Origin: Byssochlamys sp. IMV 00236
Taxonomy: Eukaryota; Ascomycota; Eurotiomycetes; Eurotiales; Thermoascaceae
Reading direction: 5' to 3'
Length of the DNA: 31,029 bases
Assembly: GCA_001931875.2 (NCBI GenBank)
Contig: MSJH02000309.1
Coordinates: 1 to 31,029 of the forward strand
In this document: positions 11,101 through 19,664 of the stretch, one piece after another
Layout: the number at the start of each line of letters is the position of its first letter
How positions within the stretch are numbered: the first letter of the stretch is position 1
The notes under the pieces: generated by a model
The model's database searches: none
The model's input: the letters and a program-made list of their open reading frames with translations, nothing else
What the model was told of the DNA's origin: nothing
Program-made: the position numbers and the translations under genes

Positions 11101-11427
11101 GGTCCTGTTGATGTATATGAATAAGGAGCTGTAACGTATTATTTAATCAAAATCAATATGCATCTAACTTTCGTTTTGTATAGATCGGCTATTCACGTAT
11201 GCAGGATCAAGAATCAACATCGGCCTATTCATTTACCAAAATGGAATAGTGTTGCTTCCAACTTGGGAGACGATAGTGCTTCGGTTATATCATTTGGTCA
11301 AACATCTCATGTCAACTTCGATACAGAATCAGCCAGTGTGTACAGATCATTCATGCCTGCATCCACTCGATCTCGAAATTCGAACGGTGCAGAGTCTATT
11401 ACTAGCAGTAACGCACTTCAATCTTAA
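5147..11427 (+). CDS. DIP2/CPS1-like protein: DMAP1-binding domain plus two adenylation-like domains
   Basis: Predicted exons: 5147 to about 6177, about 6605/6618-7744, 7794-8676, 8729-9942, 9994-10212, 10265-10856, 10912-11130 and 11184-11427, giving roughly 1,840 residues. Order: DMAP1-binding domain (about 5-50, with LELADGDITQKGYDKKRANLL), Pro/Gln/Tyr-rich linker (about 55-440, with a poly-Gln run), a first acyl-CoA-synthetase/FAAL-like domain from about 445, a second from about 1165, then a C-terminal tail. Exons 2-8 join in phase. Family members act in lipid (diacylglycerol) homeostasis; CPS1 homologues affect fungal virulence. The first-domain nucleotide loop is degenerate (YIEFTKSINGELKG, about 612) and TGLLG replaces TGDLG (about 960). 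The second domain keeps RTGDIGF (about 1627). The first intron is uncertain: the exon 1 frame hits TAG at 6179, and no other join here exceeds 100 nt. Two separate genes remain possible. Confidence 0.85.
6182..6604. other. Long intron or intergenic gap inside the DIP2-like locus
   Basis: No coding sequence is recognised here. It contains the CA and GT runs, an AATAAA sequence near 6425 and a pyrimidine-rich 3' part ending in CTATCGTAG (6596-6604), which looks like a splice acceptor. An ATG at 6591 opens a different frame (see findings). If it is an intron it is several times longer than the other introns in the window; if not, it is the 3' end of one gene and the promoter of the next. Confidence 0.5.
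6388..6412. repeat. (GT)12 microsatellite
   Basis: An uninterrupted GT dinucleotide run of 25 nt. A shorter CA run lies 80 bp upstream (about 6296-6309), so a transcript of this stretch could pair CA with GT. It sits in the long gap between the first two exons of the DIP2-like gene. Confidence 0.95.
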
Positions 11428-12053
11428 GTTCGTCATATGTTGTGTAAAGTAACCATGCTATTATTTAATAATAATTTACCTCCTCCTCACCCTTGTTTTT
11501 ATTGTTGTTGAGGGCGCTTTTTCAAATACTAAGCGAGTGGTACTCAACAAAGCTTTTCAATACGTGGCCTGCTCATGAGCCGAAATATTTTCGATATTCT
11601 TTAATGTAGAATAGGAATATATAAAGTATCCATAGTTATTTCCGCCCTCCTTTTTCTCTGCTTCTTCCTCATTCGAGAAGACAGATATAAAGCAATGCTT
11701 TTGTTTCTGTATTTTAATTGTATATTATACAAGTTCGAACAGCGAAGAGAAGAACAGGTACAACAATCATAGTCACTTAATTCATATGTATTTAGGAAGA
11801 AACTTTATAAATTCGTATTTGACATGCAAATCCTGAACAATCTTAGGTTAGGTAATAACTTTGGTAGTGCAGAAAGCTAATATGAGTTTGTAAAGCGACG
11901 CCACGGGTAGCGTCCAGAGGAAGCACCCTGTAGCATTAGCCTATTTTCTGGTGCATGTAGTGATTGTCAAAAAAAAAAAAAAAAAAGAAGCTTACAGATT
12001 AAAAAATCCTCGTTGTCTTGATGGATGTGTGTGAGGTGATTCTCCAACGCCAT
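11428..12053. other. Spacer downstream of the DIP2-like gene
   Basis: No supported gene. The stretch holds a T/C-rich segment with TATAAA-like words (about 11620-11695) before a 25-codon ORF at 11695 that matches nothing I know, and an 18-A run at 11969-11986. Confidence 0.5.
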
Positions 12054-12115
12054 ACATTGTGGGTAATACTAGGGGCACTGCAAAATCCAAAAAAGGCAAT
12101 ACTCTCCCAAACTGC
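12054..12115 (+). repeat. Left arm of an imperfect inverted repeat
   Basis: The reverse complement matches 13644-13717 in three blocks: GCAGTTTGGG, the identical 20-mer TTTTTTGGATTTTGCAGTGC, and CCCTAGTATT followed by an ACA(A/T)TGT-type end. The arms differ by small substitutions and a 12-nt insertion in the right arm. The pair encloses about 1.5 kb, as expected for terminal inverted repeats of a decayed or non-autonomous DNA transposon. Confidence 0.7.
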
Positions 12116-12714
12116 AAAATGCTTTTTTGAAAGGAAACTGAAGGCTGTTCAAGCGAAAAATGCATTATACAATTCGATTTATACGTGGATGCTACAACAC
12201 AAAGTGGCATAGTTTATAGGATGTGCTTTTAACAATAGCTTTGTTTGTGCCCCACTGCCCTTATGGGTTATATATCAGCAATCATAATTTATAGTAATAC
12301 ATTGAGATGATCTATACTCTGCTCATAACATGTTAACTATTTTGCTTTTAAAAAGTAAAAGAATTGAATTTACGTTGTAAATAGAATCTTTGACCAAAGA
12401 AAACCTAAAAGAGAAGAATAAAAATGTCATCAACGATGCCAAAAGACTTTTAAAGGCTCTGATTGCTACTGTGACGACATTCTCAGGTCGGCTATTGACC
12501 ATCAGAACAAGGGAACAGGCACCCATAAAAACTATCAGATCACCAAATACCAGAGCAGCCTGCAAAGACCTGCAGTAGTAGACGTACCGTTGAGGTATGC
12601 ATTAGCTGAGCCTTGTCAGTTGTCAACTAGCTTATGTATCCCTTTACGCCAGCCAGACAGCAGGAAGCATCATCAACAATCTGTCACAGCTGTGATCTCA
12701 TAACTAGCTTTCAA

Positions 12715-12900
12715 CTAAATACTAGCCCCCTGTAAAGATTCCAATCGAATGTCCATAGCTCTCCTTTTGGCTGCCTGAAAGCTTCCAGTTGAGTGATGAA
12801 ACAAATGACCGTTGTCGGTCCAGGACACATATTGAGCATCATAGAAAGAAATTGCATAGAAATCCTTGAACATGCAATCATCGCCTTGCTGGGTAAGTTT
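12715..12900 (-). pseudogene. Coding-looking fragment, family unknown
   Basis: On the - strand an open stretch of about 60 codons follows a good acceptor (TTACCCAG, about 12892-12899) and ends in TAG at 12715-12717. It contains FKDFYAISFYDAQYVSWTD and HSTGSFQAAKRRAMDIRLES. Codon use looks like a real exon, but I found no start, no convincing upstream exon and no family match. It may be the last exon of a dead or undetected gene, or host sequence caught inside the inverted-repeat element. Confidence 0.3.
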
Positions 12901-13473
12901 ATAAAAACTTACCTTGACCAAAGAGAACAACCAAAAAGAGTAAAAAAGAAAAGAAAGAGAGAAAAAGGGATAAGAGCAAATTTCCCTCTTTTTATACCCT
13001 TTTCTTAGTGATGTGAAGTTATTGTTTTCAATAAATAAAGTTTTGCTCCTTTTAAGAAAATTAGGTTTACGCTCACACTTTTGTTTATTTCTAAAGCGTT
13101 TCATGACTTTTAAAAGTTTGGCCCATCTTTTTTATGCTTTTCTATTCATTCAGATTATCACTTGTATATAGTTTAGTTGAATTTTTTTCCTCTTTTTTAC
13201 ATTGTAAAAGATGAAAGGGGCAATAGATTTCATGTACACATTGTTTGTATCGCTCGTCCTTGGGCTTATTCCTAGCCTTGGTTACACATTATTTATGTTA
13301 CTCTGCTAAACCCTTTTTTTCCTTTTGGCTTTTTACTGCTAAAGACTAGACAAATACTATTTCGTAGTAGTTTATACATGTTTTATTTGTTGTAAATTAG
13401 CAGTCTTGTATAAAGAGATGAAGCAAGCTGTGCATAATGGTAGTAGCAAATGATAGACGCGTTCCGAAGCTTG

Positions 13474-13504
<31 letters not shown>
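13474..13504. repeat. 31-nt A homopolymer
   Basis: An uninterrupted A-run, the longest in the window apart from the truncated T-run at position 1. Its origin (poly-A of a retrocopy or simple slippage) cannot be told, and its exact length may be a sequencing estimate. Confidence 0.9.
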
Positions 13505-13505
<1 letters not shown>

Positions 13506-13643
13506 AACTTTATTTTGAACAAGTCTATACGCAGACATCAGAGGAAGGCCAGGGTATAAGCCGTACCTCCTCAAATCCTCTCGTGCAGAAGCCTAAGTAG
13601 TTTCCGAATTAAACCACAAATAGCCTTGGCAAACTTTTGTTCT

Positions 13644-13717
13644 GCAGTTTGGGGTGTTAACTTTTTTGGATTTTGCAGTGCTCTTTTGTAGTGCCCTAGT
13701 ATTGCCCTACATTGTGG
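13644..13717 (-). repeat. Right arm of the imperfect inverted repeat
   Basis: This is the partner of 12054-12115. It carries an extra 12 nt between the 20-nt identical core and the CCCTAGTATT block. No clean target-site duplication is visible outside the arms, so the true element ends are uncertain. Confidence 0.7.
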
Positions 13718-14674
13718 TAGCTGCTTCCTTCAAAGTATTTACCAACAGAGGGTATTTCACTTAACTTTACCTTGCCACCTTACTGAACTCTTGCAATTCC
13801 CTTACATCCATCAAACTTTTATTATAAACCGTGAAAATGGGAAGCATTGCCAGGATAGTGTCTACATACTGGCCAAAGCCTGTCTCAATGTAGGGCACTT
13901 AATACTAATAGATGGTTTACTTTCGCGCCTGCTGAAGCAAGCCGTTGACAGAGATTTAATCAGCTCTATGCTACGAGGAACATTTATAGTAATCATTTCT
14001 TTTATAAGCCGTTCGTCAACACGACACAACCGAGTATTTGTGAAAGAGAGAAAGGGGATTTGGATCTTTCGAAAATAACGCATCCTTAAAAGGCAAATAG
14101 TTGTGGTCTTGATGAAGAATATCATGCTCTGAACCATTGAACACAGGTACTTTGTGGCTCAAGTTGTGATCCAATACGTGGTAACGAGGATCAGCAGACC
14201 GAGATTTTTTCGAATTGTAAGTTTAACAAAGATAGCAGTGACCCTGTGAAATGAACTGAAAGGGGAGCATTGAAAATTCAAATGGACAAAATGGCCTCAA
14301 ATCAGCTCTTATCCAAACAAATCGTTCAGCGGCATTTTAATTCATTTTTTCCTCGTACAAGCGCACTTTATGCATTTTATACATGCATAAAAGCAGGAAT
14401 TGTTTACTTTATGGGCAAACGTCATTCTTTGTCTACCTTTTACCTGCTATTGTATTAGATGCAGTCGATAAAGGGAAAGACGGTGAGAAAGAGGAGTGAG
14501 AGAAAGTGAAGGTTCAAATTTCCATTATTGGCTAATTTCATCATCAAATACCTCTGTTGCACTATCGTTGCAGAGACACACACCAGATAAATAAACCAAG
14601 CTGTTTATCGGTTCTGCAATATATAAACTTTCAAGTATCTCTCTCCCTCTTTCTTTTTCCCCACTTTTACCATA
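13718..14674. other. Spacer with possible relic, upstream of the F-box gene
   Basis: No complete gene. A - strand frame (14137-13862, about 91 codons) reads like protein (RVDERLIKEMITINVPRSIELIK), but I cannot place it. CAATGTAGGGCA at 13886-13897 repeats the outer sequence of the right inverted-repeat arm. A 9-bp-arm palindrome (TTTATGCAT, 7-nt spacer, ATGCATAAA) lies at 14367-14391. The last 200 bp is the promoter of the F-box gene. Confidence 0.45.
14620..14627 (+). promoter_or_regulatory. TATA-like box of the F-box gene
   Basis: TATATAAA lies 48 nt before the ATG at 14675, followed by a pyrimidine-rich leader. It is a plausible core promoter, judged from sequence and position only. Confidence 0.45.
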
Positions 14675-16366
14675 ATGTCCCACATTCAGCAATTGCCATC
14701 CTATTTACTTGATCTCGTTCTTCAGTATGTACCAAACCAAGACTGGGCAGAAAATCGACTTGTTTGTTTAAAGTGGTATCCAATAATTACAAAACGTTTA
14801 TTCAAAAAAGTCAACATAACATGTAACTCACGTCTGGAGGCCCTGTTAAGGTTCAATGCCACAGCTTTTCCTCGACTGGTTCCAGTGGGGAGCTTCATCA
14901 AAGGTATCGAATTACACTATAATAGTCGTCAAGAGGAAACAAAGATACTCTACCAACACTTTGAGCAGTTAGTTCGATCTTGTCCACAGGTTGAAACTCT
15001 GTATGTTTCTTCCCTTGTATTCAGCAGTTGTATATCAGCTTATTTACTTTTGATGGATGACCATTGGAGTCTTCGAACAATACGTGCCGGTTACTTTAAT
15101 TGTCTCACTTTAGACCACTATTACAAGTACAAAAACTCGATCACGGTCATGCATGAGCCATTTGATGTTAAGGACTTGCAATTTATAAGGCATTTCCCGT
15201 TACTTGAAGAACTGACGATGCCTACCTATCTTCCTATGACTGCGCTACAAGACTTTTTGCTCATCTTTGACGTGTGTACTAAGCTGTCAAAGCTCAATAC
15301 AACGATAGACATGGATGATGGTTTAATCACAGTCGTTCCTCAGGATCCATATCCCTCCTTAACGCATATATCAATTAATAGTCAAAACTCGTATATCCCA
15401 AGGGCCATGGTTAACTATATCACTGCAAGATGCGTCAACCTTTACTCGATTATCCTTACACTAAGGTCTCCGGATGTACATAATGGCCTCAATGAGACAT
15501 ACAGCCAGTTATTAGGCTTCATATTCAGACAGACTAAACCAACATGTTCATTAAGACTCGAGTTCAATAGAAATACCGGTGCAAGGGCCCAAGAAATAGA
15601 TGATATGATCTGTGAATGCCTGGACAGCACATTCAGGCCACGATCTACCAAGGTACACAATTCACTAAATATTATTGAAAGAGCATCTAGCTTCAACAGC
15701 ACAACATTCACCACTACACTCGAGAAACTAGACAATAGGACTCAGTGCGAGGTCAAGATGCATGTATCTTATTTTGATAAAGGTTGCCGATTGGATCAAT
15801 ACATGAAGAGCTCACCCGTGTACGTCGATACACTGTCCATAGATTGCATTTACCGAGACTCTCACTTTCCAGAGGACATCTTTTTGTTTATAGCAAAGTG
15901 CCATCGTCTCCAAAAGTTAATACTATGCAATAATAACCTGTATTCATTTCATGGCTACGTCTACAAGACAATAGAAAGCTTACATATTTATGATGCTGGT
16001 GTCAGTGTTGGCTTCTTTCGAAGGTTGCCTAATAGCTGTCCTAATTTGAAAAAGATGTGTTTGACAAACATGAACGTACTGCACGAGGAATCAGATGAAG
16101 TGGATGGAACAATTGAGATGCCTGGGATCACACTTCAGGAACTTTCTATGAATATGGGAGCTAAAGAGAAATGGCTAATCGATATATCGACCTATAAAGG
16201 ATGCTCTTATTTCTTGGTAAAGCCTGATAAAAAGCCCAATGAGCTAACGCTTACAGAAGCTGACACGTTAAATGACGAGATATCTCTCAAAAACAAATAC
16301 CATATCCAGTGTCATGACATCTTGCAATTTGAGTTGAATGGTTATAATTGTGTAATAAATAAATAA
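14675..16366 (+). CDS. F-box protein, probable leucine-rich-repeat type
   Basis: A single uninterrupted frame of 563 residues. Residues about 6-45 form an F-box (QLPSYLLDLVLQYVPNQDW, then NRLVCLKWYPI and TKRLFKKV). The F-box binds Skp1 and places the protein in an SCF ubiquitin ligase as the substrate receptor. The rest has repeated Leu/Ile patterns such as LEELTMPTYLPMTALQDFLLI and LQKLILCNNNLYSF, consistent with divergent leucine-rich repeats as in many fungal F-box/LRR proteins. The substrate is unknown. The lack of introns contrasts with most neighbours and is common in expanded fungal F-box families. A TATA-like box lies 48 nt upstream, and AATAAA overlaps the stop. Confidence 0.85.
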   Translation: MSHIQQLPSYLLDLVLQYVPNQDWAENRLVCLKWYPIITKRLFKKVNITCNSRLEALLRFNATAFPRLVPVGSFIKGIELHYNSRQEETKILYQHFEQLVRSCPQVETLYVSSLVFSSCISAYLLLMDDHWSLRTIRAGYFNCLTLDHYYKYKNSITVMHEPFDVKDLQFIRHFPLLEELTMPTYLPMTALQDFLLIFDVCTKLSKLNTTIDMDDGLITVVPQDPYPSLTHISINSQNSYIPRAMVNYITARCVNLYSIILTLRSPDVHNGLNETYSQLLGFIFRQTKPTCSLRLEFNRNTGARAQEIDDMICECLDSTFRPRSTKVHNSLNIIERASSFNSTTFTTTLEKLDNRTQCEVKMHVSYFDKGCRLDQYMKSSPVYVDTLSIDCIYRDSHFPEDIFLFIAKCHRLQKLILCNNNLYSFHGYVYKTIESLHIYDAGVSVGFFRRLPNSCPNLKKMCLTNMNVLHEESDEVDGTIEMPGITLQELSMNMGAKEKWLIDISTYKGCSYFLVKPDKKPNELTLTEADTLNDEISLKNKYHIQCHDILQFELNGYNCVINK

Positions 16367-16676
16367 AAAGGGGTTCGCATCTCTTGCAGAATAGAGAGCA
16401 TCTTTGCGTTTTGTCAACTGATCAAAAGCCTTCACTCTATTCAATTTGACTGTATTTTATAGTAACGATTACGATCATGTATATCAACAGAATCGTTCTC
16501 ATACTTCTTTTTTGTCTGAATCTGATCTACTACTAGTTTTTCCTTTTTCCTAACTTTAATTTTGTAGTGGTTGCCAATGCAACTATGGCATTCAGATGAA
16601 ACCACTTATTGAAACTCAGATTAAGGCAACCAGTTCCTATTGTGTGTGAGAAATCACCCTTCTTTTCATTATTGAC
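16367..16676. other. Intergenic spacer between F-box and amidotransferase genes
   Basis: This 310-bp AT-rich spacer holds the 3' end of the F-box gene and the promoter of the next gene. No repeat, RNA gene or clear motif is seen. Confidence 0.5.
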
Positions 16677-17554
16677 ATGACCAAATCACTCCAGTTGGCA
16701 TTATTTGTATGCGACACTCCCATGCCTGAAGTAAAAGAAAAATATGGAGATTACCCAGTCATGTTTTCTACTGTGTTTGGATTAGCAGCTACGAATCTTG
16801 GACTGACTCTCAGCTGGGACTTTTTCGATGTTGTTGACGCTCAAGAGTACCCTTCCGTTGAGGACATTAAGAATAGAAAATACGATGCCATTATTATCAC
16901 TGGATCCAAATACAATGCACATGATGATGTACCTTGGATACTGAAGCTAGTTGATTTTGTAAAGACAGTACGAGGATTGACAGAATATGTTCGACTGATA
17001 GGTATATGCTTTGGACACCAAGTTATTGCTCGTGCCTCAGGTGGTACCACAGGAAGAAACCCCAATGGCTGGGAGGTAAAATAAAGAAAGAAAAGGGGGA
17101 TATAAGCTAAAGAGACTTCATTAGGTTGGATATGTCGAAACACAGTTAACCCCTCTTGGCAAAGAATTTTTTGATACTGATAAACCATTTTTGGTAATTA
17201 TCACTGAAACCAGCCTACAGAAAACGTAACCTTTATTGTTTATAGAGAGTGAATCAATTTCATCAAGATCATGTTATAAAGTTGCCTCCAGGATTTCGAT
17301 GTTTGGCATTTACGGAACACAATACACCTCATCACTCAATGATCTCGGATGATAAGCAGTGTATCACAGTACAAGGACACCCTGAGTTCAATAAAGATAC
17401 TGTAAAGATCATGATTGAAAAAAGAAAAGAACTGGGCATTGTTCCACTTGAAGTGGCTGATAAGGCATTAGAAACTCTAAAAACGCATGGACTAAATATG
17501 GAAGATATTTGGTTGTGTGAAAAGTTCTTACAGTTTGTTCTTTGTAACCAATAA
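16677..17554 (+). CDS. Class I glutamine-amidotransferase-like protein
   Basis: Three predicted exons (16677-17075, 17125-17193, 17246-17554) give 258 residues. It is a stand-alone GATase1 fold: the nucleophile elbow is GICFGHQ with C111, and the His/Glu pair is H201 and E203 in VQGHPEF. The N-terminal strand (LALFVCDTP) and DAIIITGSKYNAHDD match the family of GMP-synthase-like amidotransferases without a synthetase partner, which includes an uncharacterised yeast protein and gamma-glutamyl peptidases of glutathione breakdown. The substrate here is unknown; hydrolysis of a gamma-glutamyl bond is the best inference. Both introns fall between codons. It converges on the - strand Myb-like gene. 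Confidence 0.88.
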
Positions 17555-17638
17555 AAAAAAGGATATTAAGAAAGAGCAAGTTGTTTATATATGATTATTT
17601 AGCATAGAAGGGGATTACGTTTACATAGGAGTGAAAAA

Positions 17639-17695
17639 TAGAAAGAGGGAGAGAGAGGAAGGGGGCATAAGAAAGAGGAAAAAGGGAAAAAACAT
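17639..17695. repeat. Polypurine (GA-rich) tract between convergent genes
   Basis: About 57 nt are nearly all G and A, between the 3' ends of the amidotransferase gene (+) and the Myb-like gene (-). In the - strand transcript it would be a C/U-rich 3' UTR. Confidence 0.7.
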
Positions 17696-17792
17696 GTAAT
17701 GCATTTGGATCATATAAAAAAGAAAGAGATACGCGTAATTTACAGGCAAATCAGAAAAAAAAAAAGGGAATGTGAAGGGGGGGAAGAATTGC

Positions 17793-18380
17793 TTAATGAC
17801 ATTTTGATGTAGTCGTCACTTTCCAAGGTCTTCGACATATTCTGTGGTTATATACTTCAATGACATTTTTACTTTGTAGGGTTTTAAATCGTCCCCAACA
17901 ACAACCTCGAGATCGATGAGGCAAGTACGTGGCAGAAATCATGGCCCAGGATAGACCTTGCTCATAACCTTGCTGTAAGAGGTTATCCTCCTCAGGAGTC
18001 CATGGCGTTCTGGTTTGAATGTATGTTGTGGATGTTGATCTACGTTGAGGAGAAGGAGGGGATTGAAGCAGGAAGCTGTCGTCTTTGATATAACGGCAAT
18101 AAGCTTCACTGTTTACACGTTTATGAAAAGAAGAAGGAGATGGCTGAGAGGGTGAGCTACAGAGACTGCTACTCGTACTGCTGATCGATTGAGAAGGTTG
18201 ATAGAGTTCAAGATCTTCAGTGTACACAGGAACCGGTCGGTAGATGTCCAAATCAAAATAATTGGATTTTGATGAATATGGCTCACAAGGTTGGCATAAT
18301 AAGTGTTTAATATCCATAACACCTGTTCATTATAAATTATCAATCTGACCGTTGAATTGTAGTAAGATCTTACCAGACAT
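17793..18380 (-). CDS. Small Myb/SANT-type DNA-binding protein
   Basis: The second exon (18322-17793) encodes nearly everything. A 7-nt first exon (18380-18374, ATGTCTG) is predicted because GTAAGA follows it directly and an acceptor ending in CAG precedes 18322; it joins in frame to give MSGVMDIKHLL, 178 residues in total. Without it, translation would start at the internal ATG 18317 (174 residues). Residues about 45-65 are Ser/Pro-rich and probably disordered. A Myb/SANT domain follows near residue 110: TPWTPEEDNLLQQGYEQGLSW, then ISATYLPHRSRGCCWGRF. Its Trp spacing and the RS.G.C..RF helix are typical of telobox-like and other Myb factors. With a single repeat, it is probably a transcription or chromatin factor; targets are unknown. 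Confidence 0.8.
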
Positions 18381-19664
18381 ATTGTTACAAAAGTTATATG
18401 AAATCTAAAAAATACACGAAATTATAAATTAAAAAGAAAAGCTTTAAGCATCAAGAAAAAGAAAAAAAAGGTGGTTTATATAATTGTAGGAAAGGGGGGC
18501 ATCGTTTTCTTGAGTGCATAAATGATAGAAAGTTAACGCGATTGTATTTAGAAATAATGTCGATAAAAAGCCCTGGTTACATATATAAATAGTAATGATC
18601 TGCCGCCAAAAAATAATAATTTTGCCCTCCCTTTTTTATTTATTATAAACTTTATTTTTATCATTTATTCAAACATTCATCTTGGTTCAATGTTTATACT
18701 AACTCTCTCTTTTATTCTGTTATGGCTGCCATCTTAGCCACGTATAATAATAACCCCCTGATCTTCATTGACTTTTTCTCTTTATGCCTTATTCTTTCTG
18801 CCTTCTCCCTCTTTTTATATATTATCGTAACGTTCATTGATGAGCAGGGATAGTATTTTTTTTTTTTCTGATTTGGGGAATTCGCTTTCTTGTTCTTTCT
18901 ATAAAAATGATAATAACTTGCCTCAAATGATGAGCAAAATTTCTATTGATTGACATTTATAATGCATTCAAGGGCATATGTGCATTGACTATAAAGTTAA
19001 TTTGAATCTCAATCTGCTGTTTATTACTCATCTCCTGTGTAATAAAGCTTAAACATAGTAGCTCATTTTTATCGTATTCCTCCCTCTCTCTCTCTTCCAT
19101 GTTTATTAACACATGGCCATATACCTAAGCATGTCCCTCTCTTCCTTCATTTTATATATTATATCTCAATAAGACACGGACTAGTAAATTACCAAGGAGA
19201 ATCAGTTCCCCAGTTTCGGTAAGCGTTTCCAAGTCTGGTGCCTTCTTTATAAAGCATATCTATATCAACTATGATAATCATTTTCAGCATGTTGATATAT
19301 ATCATATGCCCCCAGAATTCCCCGCCCTTCTCTTGTTTGATTTTACCAATGCAATTTCCCATTTATGCTTTGGCAAGATTGGAACACACTTTCCCCCTCC
19401 TGTGAGTATCATGAAAAGGTTCTATTTACATAAATGGATGCAATCAATATCATTTTTAAGCAGGGGATATAATCCAACGTTTTTTATACCTTATTTGAGT
19501 ATGGACACATCATAATAAGAAACTATGACAACGCTGTCATAGATGTGTGTTCTTCATCTCAAACAGACGATCACTCGATCTGCAAGTTACTCCCTAAAAA
19601 TCAAATTCAGCAGTGACAACTTGGATCTCCGTGAAAACGAAAGAAAAAGTGTCTTTTCTTTTTC
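18381..19664. other. Long intergenic region between divergent genes
   Basis: A 1.28-kb AT-rich region between the starts of the - strand Myb-like gene and the + strand phosphomevalonate kinase gene, so it holds both promoters. It has several C/T-rich tracts (about 18615-18830, 19078-19150) and TATA-like words. A 69-codon frame at 19306 has no family match and weak coding character. No RNA gene is recognised. Confidence 0.5.

Larger units (their letters stand above)
12116..13643. mobile_element. Possible decayed transposable element interior
   Basis: This sequence lies between the two inverted-repeat arms. No transposase motif is recognised in any frame. It contains short coding-looking fragments on the - strand (notably 12715-12900 and about 12430-12565), a 31-A run at 13474-13504, and a 12-bp palindrome TCACAGCTGTGA at 12684-12695. 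Calling it a mobile element rests only on the inverted repeats; it could also be ordinary intergenic DNA with gene relics. Confidence 0.35.

Noticed and set aside
11740..11760. GTTCGAA-like sequence that could be a tRNA B box
   Set aside because: No matching A box, acceptor stem or cloverleaf could be formed; similar TTCGA words elsewhere lie within coding exons.
11695..11772. Small ORF of 25 codons after a TATA-like, pyrimidine-rich leader
   Set aside because: Too short, with no family match and no splice continuation that makes sense.
11992..12212. Overlapping ORFs on both strands next to the left repeat arm
   Set aside because: Neither strand gives a recognisable domain and the frames overlap the inverted repeat arm.
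12323..12578. Apparent tandem similarity between - strand frames at 12323-12565 and 12715-13104
   Set aside because: The shared part (TTGACCAAAG with A-rich flanks) is short and low-complexity; it may be chance.
19306..19515. 69-codon ORF upstream of the phosphomevalonate kinase gene
   Set aside because: No domain, weak codon character, and it lies within promoter sequence.
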